From contig CANJIU010000090.1 in NCBI GenBank assembly GCA_947474365.1, forward strand, positions 1 through 39,996: 39,996 nucleotides of DNA, in the 5' to 3' direction. Shown here in pieces: positions 8,707 through 15,821 of the stretch. How positions within the stretch are numbered: the stretch's first letter is position 1; the number at the start of each line of letters is the position of its first letter. The stretch is from Opitutia bacterium (GTDB lineage: Bacteria > Verrucomicrobiota > Verrucomicrobiia > Opitutales > Opitutaceae). A program made the position numbers and the translations under genes. Below the pieces are notes generated by a model, which worked only from the letters and a program-made list of their open reading frames with translations, had not been told where the DNA came from and did not search any database.

Positions 8707-8767
8707 CCGCGCCATCAAACTTCGCCAGCGGTGAGGCGCAAGTGCGATACGCCCGTGGGCACGTGGA

Positions 8768-8831
8768 TGGAGGCAGCACGAGGGATCGAACCTCGACGGG
8801 GCTATCATCCCGCGTCACGCAAGACGCTGCC
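8768..8831 (-). ncRNA. tRNA-like sequence: T-arm and acceptor with encoded CCA, D-arm/anticodon region abnormal
   Basis: Read on the minus strand, the 3' end is a textbook tRNA end. The T-stem is CGAGG/CCTCG with loop TTCGATC, the acceptor 3' strand is TGCTGCC, the discriminator base is T, and CCA is encoded (plus-strand TGG at 8768-8770). The only complementary 5' acceptor strand nearby is GGCAGCG (8831 down to 8825), giving a 7-bp acceptor with a final G-U. That leaves just 29 bases for everything between, too few for normal D and anticodon arms; a stem-loop GGG-ATGATAG-CCC occupies part of it. Alternatively a class II tRNA is read with D-arm-like GCCA...TGGC further upstream, but then no acceptor match is found and the D-loop lacks GG. 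U73 with G1-C72, G2-C71, C3-G70 resembles tRNA-Cys, but no GCA anticodon is seen. Likely a tRNA remnant, att-type fragment or unusual structured RNA. Confidence 0.45.
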
Positions 8832-8843
8832 ACAATCAACTTG

Positions 8844-8905
8844 GCACCTGCAGCGAAGCGGTGCGGCAGGTTCCGGTCGCCAGGTTACCATTAAACGGTG
8901 ACCGG
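8844..8905. other. Foldable sequence with two mutually exclusive hairpins
   Basis: GGTTACC at 8883-8889 pairs with GGTGACC at 8897-8903 (7 bp, one G-T) around a 7-base loop. The outer pair CCGGTC 8873-8878 with GACCGG 8900-8905 shares bases with it, so the two stems compete. GCACC 8844-8848 with GGTGC 8860-8864 forms a further small stem. It lies directly upstream (minus strand) of the tRNA-like sequence. It matches no riboswitch or RNA family that I recognise. Confidence 0.3.
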
Positions 8906-9066
8906 TGGTGTGCAGGTATTGGCGAGGTCCGCGCGTTACTTGCGCTTATTTTATTCGTGGTGCACGGAGGGCGAGACCGGCCAGGGGCACGCCATTGCTT
9001 TGGATGGCGGTGAGGCGCGGCAAAAATCTGATTGCGTGCTCCCCGCATTTTAGCGGCTCTGAGCGC

Positions 9067-9198
9067 ATGGGAGCCAAATATCTGCCGACGATCAAGGACC
9101 AGCGGGCCAATCAACGTTTTCAGCAAAAGCAAAACCCGCTGCGGAAATTCAAGAAATCGACCGAGGGTGGCGCAGGGAAAAAAGGGAAGCGGAAGTAG
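9067..9198 (+). CDS. Small very basic protein of unknown function
   Basis: A 43-residue ORF starting MGAKYLPTIKDQ and ending GKKGKRK, with about 30 percent Lys plus Arg, many Gln/Asn and no hydrophobic stretch. It resembles small nucleic-acid-binding or ribosome-associated proteins in composition only; I do not recognise a family. Third-position GC is high like neighbouring genes, and a hairpin begins at the last bases of the stop codon (9197-9233), both of which support a real gene. No Shine-Dalgarno is visible. The frame is open upstream to 8905, but that extension overlaps the structured RNA region and is compositionally different. Confidence 0.42.
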   Translation: MGAKYLPTIKDQRANQRFQQKQNPLRKFKKSTEGGAGKKGKRK

Positions 9199-9233
9199 GC
9201 GCTTTTCGGCGACTCGCGGAAACGGAAGCGCCT
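9197..9233 (+). terminator. Hairpin at the end of the small basic ORF
   Basis: AGGCGCTT (9197-9204) and AAGCGCCT (9226-9233) are perfect 8-bp complements with a 21-base loop that can pair partly within itself. It starts on the last bases of the TAG stop. No T-tract follows, so the terminator call rests on position. Confidence 0.35.
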
Positions 9234-9429
9234 CCGGACTACGGGTGCGCGTAATTTGCCGGGGCATTAGCGGCGCGTGTTTCAAGGTGGTCTCCCCTTG
9301 GGCTAATAGATTCCCGTGCGCGCGTGATCGGGTTTCCTCTCCGCGGTTTCACCCTGCAGGCTCGGGACGCACTTTGGAGTGAACGACCCTCTGCTCGCGG
9401 GCGCGCCGGTGAACGCCAGTGGAGGGAGC

Positions 9430-9472
9430 CGGTCAATCCACAGTGGATCAACCGCCCGTTGGCGGCTGACCG
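9430..9472 (+). promoter_or_regulatory. Structured leader just before the nitronate monooxygenase-like gene
   Basis: CGGTCA 9430-9435 pairs with TGACCG 9467-9472, enclosing the palindrome ATCCAC-A-GTGGAT (9436-9448) and a small hairpin CCGCC-CGTT-GGCGG (9452-9465). The block ends 11 bp before the ATG at 9484. It may be an operator or a leader fold near the start codon. It does not match the conserved FMN-riboswitch core as far as I can see. Confidence 0.3.
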
Positions 9473-9483
9473 AGCACATTCCT

Positions 9484-10923
9484 ATGCAACATCCGATCAT
9501 CATCCAAGGCGGCATGGGCGTCGCCGTTTCCAATTGGCGTCTGGCGCGTTCCGTCTCGCGGTTGGGGGAACTGGGGGTGGTGTCCGCGACGATGCTGGCG
9601 GCGATTTTTGCCCGACGGCTTCAGGCGGGCGACCCGGGTGGCGACATGCGCCGGGCGCTCGAACATTTTCCCCTTCCGGGTGTGGTCGAGCGCGTGCTCG
9701 CCGCCCACTATGTCGCCGGGGGGCGGGGAGCGGGGACGCCGTTTGCCTTGACGCCGTTGCCCGCGGTCCAGTCGGGCGTCGCGCTGACAGAACTGACGGT
9801 CGCGGCCAACTTCGCCGAGGTGTTTCTCGCCAAGGAGGGGCACCCGGGGATGGTTGGAATCAATCTGTTGGAAAAGATTCAATTGGCCACGCTCCCTTCG
9901 CTCTATGGTGCGATGTTGGCGGGGGTGGATTACGTCCTGATGGGTGCCGGAATTCCCCGTTCCATCCCAGGGGTGCTCGATCGATTTGCCAACGGCGAGT
10001 CGGCCGAACTGAAGCTCGATGTCGCGGATGCGGTGGCCGGCGAGGAGTTTTTTTCCCGGTTCGATCCGGGCTCGCTTTATGGAGGAGAGGCACCGCGCTT
10101 AAGGCGTCCACAGTTCCTGGCGATCGTCTCTTCCGCGGTCTTGGCGCTCACGCTCGCGAAGAAATCCAACGGCCGGGTCGACGGGTTCGTGATCGAGGGT
10201 GATGTGGCCGGTGGACACAACGCACCGCCGCGGGGGGCGCTGCAGTTGAACGCGGAGGGTGAACCGATTTACGGACCGCGCGACGTTCCCGATTTGGCGA
10301 AATTCCGCGAACTCGGTCTGCCGTTCTGGCTCGCGGGGTCCTATGCCCGGCCGGAGAAGCTTGCGGACGCGCTGCGCCTTGGCGCCACCGGCATCCAGGC
10401 CGGGACGGTCTTCGCCTTTTGCGATGAATCCGGCATCGAGCCCGCGCTGAAGAAGGCCGCCATCCGGGCCAGTCGAGCCGGGGAGCTAAAGGTATTTACT
10501 GACCCGGTGGCGTCCCCGACGGGATTTCCGTTCAAGGTGGTTGCCGTGCCGGAAACGGTTTCCGAGGCGGCGGTGTATGCGGCGAGGGAGCGGGTCTGCG
10601 ATTTGGGCGGGTTGCGCCAACTCTACCGCAAGGACGACGGCACGGTCGGGTATCGCTGTCCGGCGGAGCCGGTGGAGGATTTTGTCCGCAAAGGGGGCGC
10701 GGCGGAGGACACCGTCGGTCGCAAATGCCTGTGTAATTCCCTCGCTGCGACCGTCGGGCTGGGGCAGACGCGCAACGGTGTGCAGGAACCCGCGCTGGTG
10801 ACTGCCGGAAACGAGGCCACCGAGCTGGCCCGCCTTGTTCCGCCGGATGCCGAACATTATTCCGCGGAGGACGTGATCCTTTATCTGCGGGGTGATGTTG
10901 TGAATCACGTGTCGGTGGCCTAG
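9484..10923 (+). CDS. Nitronate monooxygenase / 2-nitropropane dioxygenase-like flavoprotein
   Basis: A 479-residue FMN-binding TIM-barrel protein, cytoplasmic. ATG 9484 is chosen because the family N-terminus (MQHPIIIQGGMGVAVSNW) begins there; the upstream 35 codons are structured leader. Seen: the glycine-rich IQGGMGV, the phosphate/His segment GDVAGGHN, and a TGIQAGT segment typical of the FMN phosphate site. It is about 100-150 residues longer than classic nitronate monooxygenases. The C-terminal extension (from about residue 380) has a Cys-containing segment CLCNSLAATVG. This longer form occurs in many bacteria as an uncharacterised subfamily, so oxidation of nitronates is a family-level inference. 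The next gene downstream is another flavin-dependent oxidoreductase. Confidence 0.85.
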   Translation: MQHPIIIQGGMGVAVSNWRLARSVSRLGELGVVSATMLAAIFARRLQAGDPGGDMRRALEHFPLPGVVERVLAAHYVAGGRGAGTPFALTPLPAVQSGVALTELTVAANFAEVFLAKEGHPGMVGINLLEKIQLATLPSLYGAMLAGVDYVLMGAGIPRSIPGVLDRFANGESAELKLDVADAVAGEEFFSRFDPGSLYGGEAPRLRRPQFLAIVSSAVLALTLAKKSNGRVDGFVIEGDVAGGHNAPPRGALQLNAEGEPIYGPRDVPDLAKFRELGLPFWLAGSYARPEKLADALRLGATGIQAGTVFAFCDESGIEPALKKAAIRASRAGELKVFTDPVASPTGFPFKVVAVPETVSEAAVYAARERVCDLGGLRQLYRKDDGTVGYRCPAEPVEDFVRKGGAAEDTVGRKCLCNSLAATVGLGQTRNGVQEPALVTAGNEATELARLVPPDAEHYSAEDVILYLRGDVVNHVSVA

Positions 10924-11054
10924 CCGGAGTGATGCCGTGCCTGGCGCGGCAGCTCGGCCGCCTGGTCGCCGGGAAATGGGGATCGGGGTGGAAAAAGCGG
11001 GTGACCTGACTATCAAGGAGAACCGGCGCGAACTCGCGGCGGTTCATCATCATC

Positions 11055-12101
11055 ATGCAAATTGGCGTAGACAGCTTTGTCGCAACCTCCCTCGATCCGG
11101 CCGGCGCCGGCCGCGGTGGCGATCCGACCCGAGTTCGTGAACTGCTCGAGCAAATCGAGCTGGCCGAGCAGGTCGGCCTCGATGTCTTTGGCATCGGCGA
11201 GCATCACCGGCCCGATTTTCTAGCGTCGGCGCCGGCGGTGTTGCTCGCGGCCGCCGCGGCGCGGACAAAGCGCATCCGCCTCGCCAGCGCCGTCACGGTA
11301 TTGAGCTCGGATGATCCGGTGCGCGTCTTTCAGCAGTTCGCCACGCTTGATCTCATCTCTCAGGGAAGGGCGGAGATCATCGTCGGTCGCGGTTCGTTCA
11401 TCGAGTCGTATCCGCTGTTCGGTTTCGACCTGGATAACTACGACGAGCTGTTTTCGGAAAAACTCGAGCTATTGCTCAAGCTCCGGACCAACATCCGCGT
11501 GCACTGGACGGGCCGGCATCGCGCCCCGCTGACCGGCCAGGGTATTTATCCACGTCCGGTGCAGGACCCGTTGCCGGTTCGGATCGGCGTCGGGGGAACG
11601 CCCCAGTCGTTTGTGCGGGCTGGCATGCTTGGATTGCCCTTGGTCGTGGCGATTATTGGGGGACAGCCGCGGCAATTCCGGGAAATGATCGACCTCTATC
11701 GCGATTCCGGCCGGCGCGCGGGCCATGCGGCGGAGAAATTGGAGGTGGGCATCCACTCGATCGGCTTCATTGCCGATACGGACGAGCAGGCCGCGGAAAC
11801 CTTTTGGCCAGCGTATCGCGATGCGTTTGGGCGAATCGGCAAGGAACGAGGCTGGCCGCCGGTGACGCGGCCACAATTTGATGCTGGGAGAAGCCCCCTT
11901 GGCGCACTTTTGGTGGGCTCGCCCGAGCGCATCGCGGAAAAGATCGTCGCCGAGCACGCGGCGCTCGGTGGTTTTTCCCGGATGACCATCCTGCTCGACA
12001 ACCGGGCGCTCACCCACCGGCAGATCATGCGGGCAATCGAACTCCTCGGCACACGCGTGTCACCCGCCGTCAACCGGGAGATTGGCGCGGTCAAGGATTG
12101 A
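11055..12101 (+). CDS. LLM-class (luciferase-like) flavin-dependent oxidoreductase
   Basis: A 348-residue bacterial-luciferase-family protein using reduced flavin (FMNH2 or F420). ATG 11055 gives the expected first beta-strand MQIGVDSF. Landmarks: the FGIGEHH motif near residue 48, the strand-loop RLASAVTVLSSDDPVRV, SQGRAEIIVGRGS, and the C-terminal VGSPERIAEKI typical of the family. It follows the nitronate monooxygenase-like gene after 131 bp on the same strand, so co-transcription is plausible; an AAGGAGAA sequence lies about 30 bp upstream, too far to be its ribosome site. Substrate unknown. Possible roles are monooxygenation or reduction of small organics. Confidence 0.9.
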   Translation: MQIGVDSFVATSLDPAGAGRGGDPTRVRELLEQIELAEQVGLDVFGIGEHHRPDFLASAPAVLLAAAAARTKRIRLASAVTVLSSDDPVRVFQQFATLDLISQGRAEIIVGRGSFIESYPLFGFDLDNYDELFSEKLELLLKLRTNIRVHWTGRHRAPLTGQGIYPRPVQDPLPVRIGVGGTPQSFVRAGMLGLPLVVAIIGGQPRQFREMIDLYRDSGRRAGHAAEKLEVGIHSIGFIADTDEQAAETFWPAYRDAFGRIGKERGWPPVTRPQFDAGRSPLGALLVGSPERIAEKIVAEHAALGGFSRMTILLDNRALTHRQIMRAIELLGTRVSPAVNREIGAVKD

Positions 12102-12142
12102 ACACTTCGATCCAAAACGAACGGGAAGGCGCACCGCGCTCA

Positions 12143-12185
12143 CGTTCGGACCTGCCCTCGATTTTGAAGATGGGGCTCCCGAACG
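12143..12185. terminator. Possible bidirectional hairpin between convergent genes
   Basis: CGTTCGG at 12143-12149 pairs exactly with CCGAACG at 12179-12185, and GCCC/GGGC inside can extend the stem. It lies between the LLM oxidoreductase stop and the PhnA-like stop. No T-tract is present, so function is inferred from location only. Confidence 0.3.
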
Positions 12186-12194
12186 ACCTCCGGC

Positions 12195-12521
12195 TCAGCC
12201 TTTTTTCACGAAGCACGCTTTGAGGGCCATTGGCGTGCCCTCGATGCGGCAGTCGATTTCGTGGTCGCCGTCGACCAGGCGAATGCCCTTCACCTTGGTG
12301 CCGCCCTTCAAGACGCCGGAGCCGCCCCGCAGCTTGAGGTCTTTGATCAAGGTGACCGTGTCGCCATCGGCCAGCACGTTGCCGTGGGCATCCTTGACGA
12401 TGCGGGCCGCTTCTGGAGCCGCCTCCTTGGGCCACTCGTGTCCACAGGTGGCGCATTCCCAATGAGCGGGATGGCTGAGCACGTCTTCGAGGGTGCAGGC
12501 TGGGCAGGCGGTCTTGGTCAT
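12195..12521 (-). CDS. yjdM: PhnA/YjdM-like zinc-ribbon protein
   Basis: A 108-residue cytoplasmic protein of the PhnA (YjdM) family. The start ATG 12521 gives the normal N-terminus MTKTACPACTLEDV; the longer frame to 12701 overlaps the divergent promoter and sulfurtransferase start and is rejected. A zinc ribbon is formed by CPAC near residue 7 and CATC near residue 26, followed by the C-terminal SH3-like domain (GDTVTLIKDLKLRGGSGVLKGG, trimmed here for length at both ends). Despite its old name the family is not required for phosphonate use, and its function is poorly defined. It is divergent from the sulfurtransferase gene with 142 bp between the starts. Confidence 0.93.
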   Translation of the reverse strand: MTKTACPACTLEDVLSHPAHWECATCGHEWPKEAAPEAARIVKDAHGNVLADGDTVTLIKDLKLRGGSGVLKGGTKVKGIRLVDGDHEIDCRIEGTPMALKACFVKKG

Positions 12522-12663
12522 CGGGAAAGGGAGGTGGCGCGTGGCATTTTCGGTGAAATGTGTCCGGTACCGGACGTCGTGGGCAAGCGAGGAGTGCGGC
12601 CGGGAGAATCCGGCGTTTGATTTTGTTTCGCACTGGGCAACTCCGATTGCATCGTTGGTCTCC

Positions 12664-13506
12664 ATGCTGGTATCCACCGAAACGCTCACGTCGCACCTCA
12701 ACGATCCTCGCTGGGTGATCTTTGATTGCCGTCATGACCTCGTGGATCACGGCAAGGGCGAAAAGCAGTATCGCGACGGACATCTGCCGGGAGCGCACTT
12801 TGCTTCGGTCGAGCAAGCGTTGTCCGGCGAGAAGAACGGGAAGAATGGACGGCATCCGTTGCCCGCGCCCGAGGCATTTACCGGATTTCTGGCGCGTCTC
12901 GGCGTGACGCCCGAGTCAACGATTGTGGCGTACGACGACTCAGGCGGACTTTACGCGGCACGACTTTGGTGGATGGTTCGGTGGATCGGGCATCGCGGGG
13001 CGGTGTTACTCGATGGCGGCTGGTCGAAGTGGACGGCTGAAGGACGAGCCACGGCCACGGCCGTGCCTTCGCCGGTGCCGGTGGCGGCGTGGCCGGTGCA
13101 GGTTGACACGGCTGCCGTATGGAGCGCGGCCGATGTCGCGGCGCACCTGGGCGACCGGGCCTGCCAACTGGTCGATGCGCGGCAGGCCGAACGTTTTCGC
13201 GGCGACGTCGAGGCGATCGACCCAGTGGCGGGCCATATTCCGGGTGCGGTGAACCGGTTCTACAAGGCGAACCTCAGGGCCGACCTCACTCTCCGACCCG
13301 CCGCAGAACTCAGGGGGGAATTCGGTGAACTCCTAGGAGCGCGCGAATCGAAACGAGTCGTTCACATGTGCGGTTCGGGGATCACCGCGTGTGCGAATAT
13401 TTTTGCGATGGAATATGCGGGGCTGAGTGGCTCGAAACTCTACGCTGGCTCATGGAGCGAGTGGGTGGCCGATCCCACGCGGCCCGTGGCCAAGGGCGCG
13501 AGCTGA
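12664..13506 (+). CDS. Two-domain sulfurtransferase (3-mercaptopyruvate/thiosulfate, SseA-like)
   Basis: A 280-residue protein made of two rhodanese domains. ATG 12664 is the family-like start (MLVSTETLTSHL). The N-terminal, non-catalytic domain includes YRDGHLPGAHF and WWMVRWIGH. The C-terminal domain carries the active-site loop CGSGITA with the catalytic Cys at residue 236; this loop resembles mercaptopyruvate sulfurtransferases (CG[ST]GVTA) more than thiosulfate rhodaneses (CRKGVT). It transfers sulfane sulfur to cyanide or thiol acceptors in the cytoplasm. No signal peptide is seen. It is convergent with the NTF2-like gene, 45 bp apart, with no obvious terminator. Confidence 0.93.
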   Translation: MLVSTETLTSHLNDPRWVIFDCRHDLVDHGKGEKQYRDGHLPGAHFASVEQALSGEKNGKNGRHPLPAPEAFTGFLARLGVTPESTIVAYDDSGGLYAARLWWMVRWIGHRGAVLLDGGWSKWTAEGRATATAVPSPVPVAAWPVQVDTAAVWSAADVAAHLGDRACQLVDARQAERFRGDVEAIDPVAGHIPGAVNRFYKANLRADLTLRPAAELRGEFGELLGARESKRVVHMCGSGITACANIFAMEYAGLSGSKLYAGSWSEWVADPTRPVAKGAS

Positions 13507-13551
13507 GTCGGAAATCCATGACTGCGTCGAGCGGCGCGAATTCCGTCCTCC

Positions 13552-14055
13552 TCACGGAATTGCGTCCCATTCCGCCTTCGACGCCGTCGATTTCTGGAAC
13601 TCCATCAGGGTTTGCCACGTACCCTTTTTCACCAGCAACACTTCGAAGTGGACGAATTCCTCCTTGGGTTGACCGCCAGCCTTGGCCGTGAAGTAGCGGA
13701 AGATTCCGGTTTCGTGTGCGGTCGTGGCGTCGCCCCAGCGTTGGGTGAATTTGAATTGGACGCCGGCTTGGATCGTGCCGGCCTTCGTATCGGCGAACCC
13801 CTGTTTCCAGCCGGCCAGGGCCTTGGCCAGCGGGACGGATTTTTTAGATGAGCCGGAAACGAGCACGCCGTCGGTATGACAGGTTGCTCGGTAGGCCTCG
13901 AAATCTCCCTTTGAGACGGCGCGAGAGATCTGGGTCCAGAATTTGTCGAGTTCGCTCAGGCGAGCCTCGTTTTCAGCGGCAGTCGCGGCCCGCGCTCCGA
14001 GCGGAAAAACGGCGACGGTCGCAAGAACGAGGAGCAGGGTCAGTTTGGATCTCAT
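13552..14055 (-). CDS. Secreted NTF2-like / SnoaL-type (DUF4440-like) protein
   Basis: A 167-residue protein from ATG 14055. Residues 1-23 are a signal peptide (MRSKLTLLLVLATVAVFPLG, cleavage near ARA). The rest is a single NTF2-like cone fold: initial helix (ENEARLSELDKFWTQI), GDFEAYRATCHTDGVLVS and the C-terminal strands FVHFEVLLVKKGTW. Such domains bind or isomerise small hydrophobic or sugar-derived molecules, but no catalytic set can be assigned. It is last in a minus-strand run behind the TonB receptor and FAD oxidoreductase (35 bp after the latter's stop), so a shared substrate is plausible. Confidence 0.75.
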   Translation of the reverse strand: MRSKLTLLLVLATVAVFPLGARAATAAENEARLSELDKFWTQISRAVSKGDFEAYRATCHTDGVLVSGSSKKSVPLAKALAGWKQGFADTKAGTIQAGVQFKFTQRWGDATTAHETGIFRYFTAKAGGQPKEEFVHFEVLLVKKGTWQTLMEFQKSTASKAEWDAIP

Positions 14056-14090
14056 GGAAGGTGGTCGACCGTCGCCGCTGGTAAACGTTC

Positions 14091-15806
14091 TCACGTCCGC
14101 CACGCGAGCGGCACACCTTGCGCTGTCAGGCTGGCGTGAAAATCTGCCAGCAGCCCCGCATCCCGCCTCACCGCGCGGGGCACGCACTTCCGGGCGGCGC
14201 AGAACGAGGCGAGGGCTCCGACTGACTCGCCGATGTTCCACTCCACGGGATGCAGTCGGTAGCAGCCGTTGGTGATATGCGTCGTGCCGATGTTCTTCCC
14301 CGCGGGCAGGAGGTTTTCCATTCGCCGGGGGATAAGTGCGCCAAGCGGGATTTGGAACGGGAGCGCGCCGATGTCGATGTAGTTGTCGCCGCTGCAGCTC
14401 GGGTGTAAATCGATTGAGTAGTAGCCGATGCCCACGGAGTCGGCGAAGGTCTCCGCGGTGGTGCTGTTCGCGATGGTTTGCCGTGCCTCGCTGCCGACAT
14501 GGCGCTCGGTGACGGTGAACTCGGCTTTGATCCGTCGGCTTTCGCGAATGTAGGGATATTTGGCGAGTCCGTCCTCCGTCCCGACCAAGTCGGGACGCAA
14601 CCGCAAGCCCTTCCAGCCGGAGCCGCCGTCAGGTCGCGGGCACTCGGTTTGCAACCAATGGAGCAACGAAAGGCTCAGCTGCTTGGCGCGATCGATGTGC
14701 CGCGCCGCTTCCTCGTCCGGCACGTCGATCAGGTTGCCGAGCATGTAGTCGTTCTGCGGCCAGTTCACCAGCGTGGTGTTGCCTGCGTACGTGCCGGGTG
14801 AAAAATTCCGGCGCTCGACAATCTGCCGGTATTTGAAAAGCCCCGTGCCCTTCGCCGGATCGAAGCCCATGTTGAACGGCTTGAGCGTTTTCGGCTGGGA
14901 GTAAAACAAGCTGAGCAATTTGCCCGACCACGGCGGGGTGAGTGGCGGCACGTGGTCGCGCCAGAAGTCGTAGTCGCGCGGGCGGTCGATCACATGGTCT
15001 TCGCCGTCGACATATTCCGCCGCGAAACAACAGGTAAATGACTGGACGTTTCCCGGCTGCGCCTCGGACTTGGCGTGGGGCTCGCCCGTGTCGCGCTGCG
15101 CTTCTGCGCCCGTGACGTACTCTGTGCCGGTCAACGGGAGCAGATCCCCCAATTCAGTGGCGTCGACGAACTGCGGCGCGTGCAGCACGACGTCATGGCC
15201 CGTCTCAATATTGCGCAACGTGACGGCCTCGACGCGGTCGCCGCGGGTGGACGCTGCTGTCGGCCGGTGTAGCAACAAAATCTGGACGCGGCGTGCGGTG
15301 ACGAAGGGTGCCAGCATCTCGTGCAGCACGGCCAGCGCCACGCGGGGTTCATGGCACAGTTTCGAAACGGAACCGTTGCCGGGGTTGAGCAACGGGTTGG
15401 CCCGGGCTTCGGCTGTCAAGGGGAAGTTTCGCGCGTAGTATCCGCGAACGCCCTGGCGGAAGGCCTGGTAGCTGCGTGTCGCGCCGTGAGTCTCGATGAA
15501 CCGGTTTTCGTCCGGTGGCACGGCCTGTGAGGTGAGCTGGCCACCGATCCAATCAGTCTCCTCCGTCAGGATTACATTTAATCCGCCCCGTGCTGCGGCC
15601 AGGGCGGCGGCGCATCCGCCGACTCCGCCGCCGATGATGGCGAGGTCGGCCCTCAGCTCCTTCGTGGGGAGTTTTCGAACGCCGGAGGGGGCGGATGCCG
15701 AGCGCTGGGCTTGGACAGCGGCCGGGAGGGCAAAGGTGGCGGGAACAAGGAGCCCCGCTCTTTTGATGAACGAGCGCCGGCTCTGGCGCTGAGCGAGTGG
15801 GGACAT
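14091..15806 (-). CDS. Tat-exported FAD-dependent oxidoreductase
   Basis: About 571 residues. Twin-arginine signal SRRSFIKRAG followed by LLVPATFALPAA. The FAD-binding dinucleotide fold starts with IIGGGVGGCAAALAAARGG, then the conserved WIGGQLTSQ segment and QFVDATELGDLLPL, which define the FAD_oxidored group (often annotated 'FAD-dependent oxidoreductase' or, misleadingly, xanthan lyase). ATG 15806 is preferred over ATG 15812 because a GGTGAGG ribosome site (15820-15814 on the minus strand) is 7 bp from the former and only 1 bp from the latter. The TonB receptor gene ends 9-15 bp upstream, so the two are in one operon. Likely oxidises an imported sugar or its derivative in the periplasm; substrate unknown. 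Confidence 0.9.
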   Translation of the reverse strand: MSPLAQRQSRRSFIKRAGLLVPATFALPAAVQAQRSASAPSGVRKLPTKELRADLAIIGGGVGGCAAALAAARGGLNVILTEETDWIGGQLTSQAVPPDENRFIETHGATRSYQAFRQGVRGYYARNFPLTAEARANPLLNPGNGSVSKLCHEPRVALAVLHEMLAPFVTARRVQILLLHRPTAASTRGDRVEAVTLRNIETGHDVVLHAPQFVDATELGDLLPLTGTEYVTGAEAQRDTGEPHAKSEAQPGNVQSFTCCFAAEYVDGEDHVIDRPRDYDFWRDHVPPLTPPWSGKLLSLFYSQPKTLKPFNMGFDPAKGTGLFKYRQIVERRNFSPGTYAGNTTLVNWPQNDYMLGNLIDVPDEEAARHIDRAKQLSLSLLHWLQTECPRPDGGSGWKGLRLRPDLVGTEDGLAKYPYIRESRRIKAEFTVTERHVGSEARQTIANSTTAETFADSVGIGYYSIDLHPSCSGDNYIDIGALPFQIPLGALIPRRMENLLPAGKNIGTTHITNGCYRLHPVEWNIGESVGALASFCAARKCVPRAVRRDAGLLADFHASLTAQGVPLAWRT

Positions 15807-15813
15807 TTTCATT

Positions 15814-15820
15814 CCTCACC
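15814..15820 (-). promoter_or_regulatory. Ribosome binding site deciding the FAD oxidoreductase start
   Basis: GGTGAGG on the minus strand, between the TonB receptor stop and the FAD oxidoreductase start. It is one of few clear Shine-Dalgarno sequences in the window, and its spacing favours ATG 15806 over ATG 15812. Confidence 0.5.
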
Positions 15821-15821
15821 C

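Noticed and set aside
7648..8901. Plus-strand frames opposite the mutarotase gene
   Set aside because: Antisense to a gene with intact catalytic motifs.
8768..9110. tmRNA (ssrA) on the minus strand
   Set aside because: The tRNA-like end tempted this call, but the G3-U70 alanine pair is absent, no GGGGC-type 5' acceptor is found about 350 bp away, and no tag ending in LAA-stop is visible.
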